Positions 1 through 4,572 of a stretch of 5,209 nucleotides of DNA are shown here, piece after piece. The stretch's first letter is position 1. Every line of letters starts with the position of its first letter. The DNA comes from Deltaproteobacteria bacterium (GTDB lineage: Bacteria; Desulfobacterota; Binatia; UBA9968). Position numbers and translations under genes: made by a program. The notes beneath the pieces are model-generated. The model was given only the letters and a program-made list of their open reading frames with translations. It did no database searches and was not told the origin of the DNA. The stretch is taken from the NCBI GenBank assembly GCA_020027655.1, contig JAHKKJ010000318.1, positions 1 through 5,209 on the forward strand, read 5' to 3'.

Positions 1-242
1 GAGCCCGCGTTGAAGAATTCGGTCTTGATGAACGGATACTTCTTGGTGAAAGCATCGAAAAGTCTCTTGATGTCTTCAATACTGGTCGAAGTATACCAGA
101 TCAGGGAGGCTTCCTTTTTTGCTCCCTCGATAAGTTTGCCGGTGTGACTGTCTTGGGCAACGGAGCCGGGCGGAAACCCGATCACAAAGAAAAAGATCGT
201 GGAGAACACAAGCAAAGAAGCGCTTCTATAGAGGCGGTTCAT
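1..242 (-). CDS. Extracellular solute-binding protein, N-terminal part (gene runs off the left edge)
   Basis: This is the first 80 codons of a periplasmic binding protein. Residues 1-29 form a signal peptide: MNRLYR, a hydrophobic stretch (LLVFSTIFFFVIGF), then a likely signal peptidase site after SVA (27-29). The mature protein opens with LIEGAKKEASLIWYTS (37-52), followed by an amphipathic helix (LFDAFTKKYP) and the start of a second strand. This is the usual N-terminus of type II binding proteins of the AfuA/FbpA-like SBP families (iron, polyamine or organic-acid ABC importers). The ligand cannot be told from this part. Two in-frame ATG codons are adjacent; the one at 242 lies 5 nt from AAGGAGG and is preferred over the one at 245 (2 nt). 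No permease or ATPase gene is visible. The fold is fairly sure, the substrate unknown. Confidence 0.85.
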   Translation of the reverse strand, partial: MNRLYRSASLLVFSTIFFFVIGFPPGSVAQDSHTGKLIEGAKKEASLIWYTSTSIEDIKRLFDAFTKKYPFIKTEFFNAG

Positions 243-247
243 CATGT

Positions 248-254
248 CCTCCTT
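248..254 (-). promoter_or_regulatory. Shine-Dalgarno site that decides the start of the left-edge binding protein
   Basis: AAGGAGG reads on the minus strand from 254 to 248. Two ATGs follow back to back (245 and 242). Spacing is 2 nt to the first and 5 nt to the second, so the second is the likely initiator. Confidence 0.7.
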
Positions 255-319
255 CAAGACGGGGCCGGGCTCACATGGATATTACACGGACCTTGGAGTC
301 GACCAATTTAACTGACGCT

Positions 320-349
320 TATCTATTTGAATCGGCAGGATCCTGTCAA
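320..349 (-). promoter_or_regulatory. Candidate sigma70-type promoter for the left-edge binding protein
   Basis: A perfect -35 TTGACA (349-344) is followed after 18 bp by a weak -10 TAGATA (325-320, 3 of 6 matches). Transcription would start about 70 nt before the ATG at 242. A 10-bp palindrome CAGGATCCTG (336-345) overlaps the -35 end and could be an operator or chance. The weak -10 keeps confidence low. Confidence 0.35.
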
Positions 350-396
350 GTAAACAAGCAGCAGAGGAACGACGCAGCGGACAGAGAGAGGGTAGG

Positions 397-693
397 TTAT
401 TGCTGAGTTTCGGTCTCGGGAGAGGTGATGTCCTCTTCGGCTACGTCTCCATACGGCCATGGGCGGCCCAAGTTGAGAAATTGCTGTTTGAGGAGTCGAA
501 TCATCTCGATTTTAGAAGGAAAGCTACCCCCTTTAAACACTCCTTGATGGCAGTGATAGTTTTTCTGGTCTTTATCATAGTGGCACCCGTAGGAATCCAG
601 TTCGCCCTCATGCGAGTAAGTGGGACGCGGGACAACTAGTAGTAGAAAAAGGCTTAGCGTCAAACCAAGTAAAATTCTAGTGGTCATGGGCAT
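397..693 (-). CDS. Small secreted YHYH-type Cys/His-rich protein
   Basis: This 98-residue protein has a signal peptide (residues 1-27: MPMTTR, then ILLGLTLSLFLLLVV, with a possible cleavage after PTYS). It is followed at once by H28-E-G-E-L-D-x-x-G-C37-H38 and Y46-H47-C48-H49. The H-x-G-x-L-D-x-x-G-C-H ... Y-H-C-H arrangement is that of small exported YHYH-domain proteins, whose function is not established. The paired Cys and His residues suggest metal binding or a disulfide, which is inference. The C-terminal part (60-98) is a short helix (KIEMIRLLKQQFLNLG) and an acidic Glu/Thr-rich tail. ATG 693 is chosen because AAAGG lies 7 nt upstream; ATG 687 would be 13 nt away. It appears to be a single-gene unit with its own promoter candidate. 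Confidence 0.8.
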   Translation of the reverse strand: MPMTTRILLGLTLSLFLLLVVPRPTYSHEGELDSYGCHYDKDQKNYHCHQGVFKGGSFPSKIEMIRLLKQQFLNLGRPWPYGDVAEEDITSPETETQQ

Positions 694-726
694 ATTTAAA
701 CCTTTCCCTCATCAATTTAACGCAAC

Positions 727-755
727 ATTATATGCCATTTGGAGGCTGGCGAGAA
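727..755 (-). promoter_or_regulatory. Candidate promoter of the YHYH gene
   Basis: A perfect -10 TATAAT reads on the minus strand at 732-727, about 34 nt before the ATG at 693. At 17-bp spacing the -35 position holds TTCTCG (755-750), only 2 of 6 matches. The perfect -10 placed close to the gene makes it plausible; the poor -35 suggests an activator or another sigma factor, or chance. Confidence 0.4.
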
Positions 756-793
756 TGCCCGCGTGTGATGATCGATAGGTGCCCGGAAGTACT

Positions 794-966
794 AGTGTGG
801 TGTCTCAGAAGTTCGCTACATAATTGAATCGTCATTCCGGGCAAGCTGGCGATAGCTAGCGCGACCCGGAATCCAGGAAAATCGAAAACTTCTGGATGCC
901 CGCTTTCGCGAGCATGACGGTAGGGAGACCACCGACTTCTTTTGGGAATTTCTGAGACAGGACACT
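794..966. repeat. MITE-like element with 23-nt imperfect inverted arms
   Basis: The left arm (794-816) and the reverse complement of the right arm (944-966) match at 19 of 23 positions, including the shared core AGTGT-NN-TGTCTCAGAA. They enclose the 90-bp palindromic repeat at 830-919, but the two palindromes have different centres (880 and 874.5). The structure is therefore nested rather than one hairpin. This looks like a miniature inverted-repeat element, or an insertion-sequence remnant, that received or carries the smaller repeat. No clear target-site duplication flanks it. No transposase is present. Confidence 0.55.
830..919. repeat. 90-bp dispersed palindromic repeat (RHARESGHP type)
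   Basis: The ends are CGTCAT (830-835) and ATGACG (914-919), with internal complementary arms ATCCAG (871-876) and CTGGAT (892-897). Read on the minus strand it translates as RHARESGHPEVFDFPGF, the tell-tale peptide of a widespread bacterial intergenic repeat often mis-annotated as short proteins. The repeat can fold into a cruciform or RNA hairpin and sits between two minus-strand units, where it may end or insulate transcripts. Recognition rests on the repeat's familiar translation and its palindromy. Confidence 0.75.
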
Positions 967-1049
967 GTGGATCGTGAAGGTTGTGTCTGGAAGGTATGCC
1001 GGTGAATGTACCGATAAGCGTGAACGTGTCCGTGAGTAATGTTAGGCGA

Positions 1050-1070
1050 GTAAGTAAACCCCACGGGTTA
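1050..1070 (-). terminator. Weak hairpin at the end of the ferredoxin gene
   Basis: On the minus strand AACCC-GTG-GGGTT (1069-1057) forms a 5-bp stem with a 3-nt loop overlapping the stop codon region, followed by a T-rich TTTACTTAC. It is short and lacks a true U tract, so it is at best a weak terminator. Confidence 0.2.
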
Positions 1071-1406
1071 CATACCAAAAGGTTTTCTTAACATCCGGAA
1101 GACAAGTTCCTTGAGATCGTTGCTGACGTTTGCTGATAGCTCGGATATCTCCTCGCCTCTCAGAATAGACTGGATCACGCAAGTCCGCTGCTCCGGCATT
1201 ACCATCGAGTACCACAGGCGGTCCGGGAAGACCGCTATGTTTGGCGAGGCGGTACAAGCGCCGAAGCATATAAACGGGACCACCCTAAATGTTTGTTGCC
1301 CGCCCAATGCCGTCCGAATTTGACCTAGGAGTTCCGCAGATCCTTTGGTAAGGCAATTCTTTCCTTGACAGATAAAGACGTAGTGAGTGTCACCGGGTAC
1401 TTCCAT
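1068..1406 (-). CDS. Thioredoxin-fold [2Fe-2S] ferredoxin
   Basis: This 112-residue protein fits the stand-alone thioredoxin-like [2Fe-2S] ferredoxin family, related to the NuoE/HoxE domain and the Aquifex/Azotobacter 2Fe-2S proteins. The four expected cysteines are present in the expected spacing: C13-x4-C18 near the N-terminus (FICQGKNC) and C47-x3-C51 in ICFGAC. The following S-P-N-I-A-V-F-P-D segment and the strand after it are also typical. The cluster would carry single electrons to or from a partner in the cytoplasm; no signal peptide is seen. It is the last gene of a three-gene operon, 33 nt after the CNB-domain gene, with AAGG 7 nt before the ATG. By analogy with Bfd and bacterioferritin, the ferritin-like protein two genes upstream is a candidate partner. 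That pairing is inference; other redox partners outside the window are possible. Confidence 0.88.
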   Translation of the reverse strand: MEVPGDTHYVFICQGKNCLTKGSAELLGQIRTALGGQQTFRVVPFICFGACTASPNIAVFPDRLWYSMVMPEQRTCVIQSILRGEEISELSANVSNDLKELVFRMLRKPFGM

Positions 1407-1439
1407 CCGACTGCCTTCAGTACTGCGACTGTAAGTTCC

Positions 1440-1877
1440 TCAAGTAGCCGCCATCGCGACGATTCGATTCAGAATGATTGCAAGGAGCTTGCGTATGAAC
1501 CGGAAACCTGCCGCCGGCTGACCTTCAAGGAGATTCATAAGCTCCACGCCATCAACGATGATGAGTCGTGTTTCCTGAACAGCCAGCGCATTAATAAGCC
1601 TGTAATTCCCCTCTCCTGCCAAGGCTCCCCATCCAAAAAACTCCCCGGGCTCTCGGATCGTACCGGGTTTTGACTCGTCAGCCGAAATTAATCCGTAGCC
1701 TAGCTCCACGGATCCTTCCGCGAGAATAAAAACATCTTTACTCAAGTCGCCGATGCGAAAGATGACTTCCCCTTTTGAAACTTTGACCTCACGACAAATT
1801 CCGGCGATATCATTGAGAACCACGGCAGGAAGCTCGCAGAAGAGCTCAGAACGGCTTAACAGGTCTGGAATCGTCAT
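1440..1877 (-). CDS. Stand-alone cyclic-nucleotide-binding-type (cupin-like) domain protein
   Basis: The 145 residues cover one CNB/CAP-ED domain and nothing else. The order is an N-terminal helix (LLSRSELFCELP), a beta-roll with VSKGEVIFRIGDLSKDVFIL (33-52), E54-G-S-V-E-L, then PGEFFGWGAL (77-86), a return strand, and a C-terminal helix (FRFIRKLLAIILNRI). There is no helix-turn-helix, so it is not a Crp/Fnr-type regulator by itself. The usual phosphate-binding cassette F-G-E-x-A-L...R-[ST]-A is changed to F81-G-W-G-A-L86...Y92-R-L-I-N-A97. Ordinary cAMP or cGMP binding is therefore doubtful. It is translationally coupled to the ferritin-like gene: only 9 nt separate stop and start, and its ribosome site overlaps the upstream stop. 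It is probably a sensory or structural partner of that protein; the ligand is unknown. Confidence 0.85.
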   Translation of the reverse strand: MTIPDLLSRSELFCELPAVVLNDIAGICREVKVSKGEVIFRIGDLSKDVFILAEGSVELGYGLISADESKPGTIREPGEFFGWGALAGEGNYRLINALAVQETRLIIVDGVELMNLLEGQPAAGFRFIRKLLAIILNRIVAMAAT

Positions 1878-1881
1878 TAGA

Positions 1882-1888
1882 CTCCCTC
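1882..1888 (-). promoter_or_regulatory. Ribosome site of the CNB gene overlapping the ferritin stop codon
   Basis: GAGGGAG (1888-1882 on the minus strand) shares bases with the TGA stop of the ferritin-like gene (1889-1887) and lies 4-6 nt before the ATG at 1877. This layout implies translational coupling and roughly matched amounts of the two proteins. Confidence 0.7.
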
Positions 1889-2318
1889 ATTGAGTCAGGC
1901 CGACCAGTCGCTGGAGCGCGTTAGCGTGATCCGTTCCATCAGCGATCATTTCTTCGAGCCTGATTTTCAGACCGATGTCACCGTAACTTTCAGCCTGGCC
2001 GGCCCGTTCTCGAAGGCGGCTGACGATTTTCCATTCGGTTGCGATATCCTCGTCGATCATCTTTCCGACATCGACGGGAAGCGGCACCTCCGCGATTGAG
2101 GTTGTAGGTGTCCCGCCGAGGATGGCTATTTTGTCCGCAAGGAATTGGGCGTGCTGCAGTTCCACAGGCAACTCTTTTTGCAACAACTCCCGGAGTTCAT
2201 GGCCGAGCAGGCCTCCCGCCGTGCTCGCCTGATATACCGAGCGAACAATCCCAGCAAGCTCAAGAGCCAGATCGTCATTTAGACCGGCAATCAATTTTTC
2301 CTTCGCCTCATTTGCCAT
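1887..2318 (-). CDS. Ferritin-like (bacterioferritin-type) four-helix protein
   Basis: This 143-residue cytoplasmic protein has four predicted helices and most of a bacterioferritin-type di-iron site: E20 in helix A (LALELAGIVRSVY), E53-x-x-H56 in helix B (VELQHAQFLADKIAILGGTP), E95 in helix C (DIATEWKIVSRLRERA) and H131 in helix D. The helix D motif normally reads D-E-E-x-H. Here it is D127-G-T-D-H131, so the ligand glutamate aligns with G128. The bacterioferritin haem methionine (Met52) aligns with L54, so haem binding is not expected. It is somewhat shorter than classical bacterioferritin (about 158). It is the first gene of the operon, with AGGAGGAA 6 nt before the ATG. The likely role is iron or redox handling, perhaps with an impaired or altered ferroxidase centre. 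Other ferritin-superfamily roles remain possible. Confidence 0.85.
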   Translation of the reverse strand: MANEAKEKLIAGLNDDLALELAGIVRSVYQASTAGGLLGHELRELLQKELPVELQHAQFLADKIAILGGTPTTSIAEVPLPVDVGKMIDEDIATEWKIVSRLRERAGQAESYGDIGLKIRLEEMIADGTDHANALQRLVGLTQ

Positions 2319-2324
2319 TGTGCG

Positions 2325-2332
2325 TTCCTCCT
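2325..2332 (-). promoter_or_regulatory. Strong ribosome-binding site of the ferritin-like gene
   Basis: AGGAGGAA (2332-2325 on the minus strand) lies 6 nt before the ATG at 2318, making this the strongest translation signal of the operon. Confidence 0.75.
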
Positions 2333-2382
2333 ATTGTTTCTATAAGACGCTTCATGCGGAACGTAACATTACAGCACGAACC

Positions 2383-2398
2383 GAATCAACAGTGATTC
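2383..2398. promoter_or_regulatory. Perfect inverted repeat upstream of the ferritin operon
   Basis: GAATCA-ACAG-TGATTC is a perfect 6-bp inverted repeat with a 4-bp spacer, in the 101-bp gap between the binding-protein stop and the ferritin start. It could be an operator or a short hairpin after the binding-protein gene. It is not an FNR box (the half-sites face the other way) and has no following T tract. I found no convincing promoter in this gap, so read-through from 3448 is possible. Confidence 0.3.
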
Positions 2399-2419
2399 TC
2401 AATATGCAGATTCGTAGTA

Positions 2420-3448
2420 TCACTTCCAGAGACTTTCGAAGAACCCCGATTGCTTCAGCTCTTCGACGTAGCTGTTGTCGAAGAAAGCCGAGGTGGGAGT
2501 ATTCTGCAGCGCCTTGGCATCGACCAGATTCATCTGCGCGAGCTGTTGCGCCATCCATTGCATCGCGCCCGGTGGGACAGTGGGGTCTCGGGCGAAGTTC
2601 TCGACGACGTAAAGATAACTCTGCTGCAGCAACTCCGGGTCGTCGATGTGGAGGTACTTCGAGATCAGCTTTTTCGTCAAACCTTCGTTGGTTGTCATCA
2701 GCTTTGTTCCCTCCGCGGTGGCTTTGATCATGCGGACGACGACATCTCGATTGCCCGCAGCATAGGATCTTCTGGCGACCACCCCATTGGTCAAAAAGCC
2801 GATTCCCAATTTTCTCAGATCCTTCGGCGAGACGATCTCGCGGAACCCCTGTTTTAGTAGAGTAAAATTATGTGGAGGAGAAACCATGGACCCATCCACC
2901 GACCCTTTGGAAAGCCCCGCCATCGTTTCCGCCAGTCCGCCCATCTGCAGGATCGTGACGTCCTTAATATTGTTCCGCTCCAAAAGGGCGCGAAGCGCAA
3001 GGTCAGTGACCGCCCCGAATCTGGTGATTCCGACCTTTTTCCCTCTTAGGCTGCCAAGCTCTGTAATCTGTGGGCGAACCATCAGGGACTGAGTGAAATA
3101 CGGTACCGTCGCCGCGATCTGGATGATGTCGCCTCCTCTCAGAACGTTCGAAACGACCGCCGGTCCGCCAAGGCCCGCGACATTGGCGGATCCTGAGAGC
3201 ATGGATTGAACCATGACCGTAGAAACGCCGACAAAAATCATGTCCACGTTGAGACCGTTCTTCTCAAAAAGGTTGGCTTCCTTGGCGACGATCCACGGCA
3301 TGCTGTTGAGACCCATGGGGCCATAGGGAAACGGAATCTTCAGCGAATGCTGGGACAACGCAGCAAAGGGAAAAATAAGAATAAAGAAAAGAGCCAATAA
3401 CGGGATATAGCTGAAACGAACTTTCCGCGTGAAAAACCGCTGGGCCAT
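2420..3448 (-). CDS. ABC-type substrate-binding protein, NMT1/TauA-SsuA-like
   Basis: This complete 342-residue exported binding protein has a signal peptide at residues 1-32 (RKVR, then YIPLLALFFILIFPFAALS, cleaved before Q33). The mature part follows the NMT1/THI5-like type II binding fold. Lobe 1 starts with PYGPMGLNSMPWIVAKEANLF (41-61). Next come G65-L-N-V-D-M-I-F, then the VQSMLSGSANVAG segment (80-92). A GKKVGITRFGAVTD strand-turn begins lobe 2 (136-149). The family captures aromatic or sulfonated organics, pyrimidines, nitrate or similar solutes in the periplasm for an ABC importer; the ligand here cannot be assigned. The start is supported by GAGGGAG 6 nt upstream. It has no cognate permease or ATPase beside it. 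It is divergent from an alpha/beta hydrolase gene, which suggests a shared organic substrate. Confidence 0.9.
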   Translation of the reverse strand: MAQRFFTRKVRFSYIPLLALFFILIFPFAALSQHSLKIPFPYGPMGLNSMPWIVAKEANLFEKNGLNVDMIFVGVSTVMVQSMLSGSANVAGLGGPAVVSNVLRGGDIIQIAATVPYFTQSLMVRPQITELGSLRGKKVGITRFGAVTDLALRALLERNNIKDVTILQMGGLAETMAGLSKGSVDGSMVSPPHNFTLLKQGFREIVSPKDLRKLGIGFLTNGVVARRSYAAGNRDVVVRMIKATAEGTKLMTTNEGLTKKLISKYLHIDDPELLQQSYLYVVENFARDPTVPPGAMQWMAQQLAQMNLVDAKALQNTPTSAFFDNSYVEELKQSGFFESLWK

Positions 3449-3481
3449 AGGTTACTCCCTCAATCTTTCGAAGTCGTCAAT

Positions 3482-3517
3482 GGCAGTCAGCGATGCCATA
3501 TCGCTTGAAGTGCTGCC
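3482..3517. promoter_or_regulatory. Nested inverted repeat in the binding-protein leader
   Basis: AGCGAT-GCCAT-ATCGCT (arms 3489-3494 and 3500-3505) is a perfect 6-bp inverted repeat. It sits inside an outer pair GGCAG (3482-3486) and CTGCC (3513-3517). It overlaps the candidate minus-strand -10, so it could be a repressor site or a leader hairpin. Confidence 0.3.
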
Positions 3518-3523
3518 GGTCAA
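3495..3523 (-). promoter_or_regulatory. Candidate promoter of the NMT1-type binding-protein gene
   Basis: -35 TTGACC (3523-3518) and -10 TATGGC (3500-3495) are spaced by 17 bp on the minus strand, giving a leader of about 40 nt. The -35 matches 5 of 6, the -10 only 3 of 6. This is tentative. Confidence 0.35.
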
Positions 3524-3542
3524 GCTCAAACAACAGCCGGTC
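3515..3542. promoter_or_regulatory. Direct repeat GCCGGTC, two copies 21 bp apart
   Basis: GCCGGTC occurs at 3515-3521 and 3536-3542. The 21-bp period equals about two helical turns, so both copies would face the same side of the DNA. They lie between the divergent promoter candidates, a usual place for an activator or repressor. A 7-bp repeat can arise by chance. Confidence 0.3.
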
Positions 3543-3544
3543 TC

Positions 3545-3573
3545 TTGTCAAGAAGAACATCATGGTCTATGAA
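3545..3573 (+). promoter_or_regulatory. Candidate sigma70-type promoter of the first alpha/beta hydrolase
   Basis: -35 TTGTCA (3545-3550, 5 of 6) and -10 TATGAA (3568-3573, 4 of 6) are separated by an ideal 17 bp. The start would lie near 3580, about 35 nt before the ATG at 3615. This is the best-formed promoter in the window. Confidence 0.55.
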
Positions 3574-3602
3574 CCGATGAAAGCACAGCGAATGTCAGGA
3601 TT

Positions 3603-3607
3603 GGAGG
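3603..3607 (+). promoter_or_regulatory. Shine-Dalgarno site fixing the hydrolase start at 3615
   Basis: GGAGG lies 7 nt before ATG 3615. An in-frame TTG at 3609 is only 1 nt from it and cannot be served by this site, so the longer reading should be dropped. Confidence 0.75.
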
Positions 3608-3614
3608 TTTGGAA

Positions 3615-4424
3615 ATGTCATTTCTGCAGTTGAAAGATACAGAGCTTTATTATGAGGTCCATGGCCGCGGCCAACCGATAGTCTTCCTCAGTGAAACGGC
3701 TTGCGACGGTGAGGTCTGGAAAATACATCAAGTGGAGGAATTTTCCCGCGACCATCAGGTCATCCTGCACGATTATCGTGGGACGGGACGCTCGGGCAAA
3801 CCCTCCATCGACTACTCAACGAAGATGTTTTGCGACGATGCGGCCGCGCTGATTGATCATCTGGGCGCCAAAAAGGCGATCGTGATCGGTCATTCCATGG
3901 GCGGCAGAATCGCCCAACTGCTGGCGCTGGAATATCCGGACAAAGTGGACAAATTAGTCCTCGCGTCCACCGGCGCTGCTTTTCCCGCCACCAAAGGGCT
4001 TCCCCTCAAGATTTGCCAAGAAATGATCGAGTGGGGTTACGAAAAATATGTGCGCGATCACTCCATTCTTGTTGGCTTCACCGATGAGTTCACAAAACAG
4101 TATCCGGAGCGTGTAGAGAAATACCTCCAGGTGCGGATGGCGAATCTCTGTCCTGTGGAGTTCTACCTACGCCATCTGATCGCGCGCCAGAGTCACGATA
4201 CCACCGGCCGTCTCAAAGATATCCGCGTACCGACACTCATCTTGGTGGGGGAAGACGACCGCAACGTTACCAGCGATATCAACCACCGGAGCTCATCCGA
4301 AATCCTGGCCCAGGGAATTCCGAATTCAAAGCTTGTAGTGCTCTCCGGAGAGAGACATAGCTATTTCTTTGTCAACCCGGCTGCGGCTCATAGGACGATC
4401 CGCGAGTTCATAAAGAGTTCCTAG
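3615..4424 (+). CDS. Alpha/beta fold hydrolase (first of a tandem pair)
   Basis: This is a complete 269-residue cytoplasmic alpha/beta hydrolase of the PcaD/haloperoxidase-like group. Strand-turn DYRGTGRSGKP (53-63) is followed by the nucleophile elbow G92-H-S94-M-G-G97. The acid is likely D215 in VGEDDRNV, and the base H248 in SGERHSYFF. Length and motif spacing match the family. The usual oxyanion H-G after strand 3 is replaced by FLSETACDG (24-32), and the neighbouring paralogue has the same replacement. Such enzymes cleave esters, lactones or C-C bonds; the substrate is unknown. The start at 3615 follows GGAGG, shortening the longest open frame by two codons. It is divergent from the binding-protein gene and 365 bp before its paralogue. 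It was probably created by tandem duplication. Confidence 0.9.
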   Translation: MSFLQLKDTELYYEVHGRGQPIVFLSETACDGEVWKIHQVEEFSRDHQVILHDYRGTGRSGKPSIDYSTKMFCDDAAALIDHLGAKKAIVIGHSMGGRIAQLLALEYPDKVDKLVLASTGAAFPATKGLPLKICQEMIEWGYEKYVRDHSILVGFTDEFTKQYPERVEKYLQVRMANLCPVEFYLRHLIARQSHDTTGRLKDIRVPTLILVGEDDRNVTSDINHRSSSEILAQGIPNSKLVVLSGERHSYFFVNPAAAHRTIREFIKSS

Positions 4425-4440
4425 TGTCAGTTGCATTAGA

Positions 4441-4526
4441 ATGTCATTCTGAGCCGCAAGGCGAAGAATTCTTCGACCGCGTTCAGGAAAGGTCTGATAG
4501 ATCCTTCACTTCGTTCAAGATGACAT
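4441..4526. repeat. 86-bp dispersed palindromic repeat (TGTCATTCTGAGC type)
   Basis: The left end ATGTCATTCTGAGC and the reverse complement of the right end, ATGTCATCTTGAAC, match at 11 of 14 positions, and the homology continues inward through GCGAAGAAT and GTGAAGGAT. This resembles a repeat common between genes of many environmental bacteria. It starts 17 bp after the hydrolase stop and may act as a transcript-end hairpin. It is a different family from the repeat at 830-919. Confidence 0.65.
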
Positions 4527-4572
4527 ATTAGCCTGGATATTCATGCTCCGAGGAAAAACCACGACACAGTAT

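Larger units (their letters stand above)
694..1067. other. Intergenic gap without a credible gene
   Basis: This 374-bp stretch holds the YHYH promoter candidate at its left end and a nested inverted-repeat structure at 794-966. I see no coding region in it: long minus-strand open frames here are the translated palindromic repeat and lack supporting domains. Positions 967-1067 show nothing recognisable beyond a weak hairpin at the end of the ferredoxin gene. Confidence 0.7.

Noticed and set aside
830..966. CRISPR array or tRNA in the repeat-rich gap
   Set aside because: The repeats are inverted, not regularly spaced direct copies, and no cloverleaf with a T-loop was found.
816..1064. An 82-codon minus-strand open frame in the same gap
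   Set aside because: It reads the same repeat in another frame and has no family features.
728..1078. A 116-codon minus-strand open frame containing RHARESGHPEV
   Set aside because: The recognisable peptide is the translation of a dispersed palindromic repeat, the frame has no domain, and it spans the nested inverted repeats.
2383..2398. FNR/Crp box upstream of the ferritin operon
   Set aside because: FNR boxes read TTGAT-N4-ATCAA; here the half-sites are in the opposite orientation.
2320..2857. Plus-strand open frames overlapping the NMT1-type binding-protein gene
   Set aside because: They are antisense to a gene with a signal peptide and clear family features; their Arg/Ser-rich composition is typical of shadow frames.
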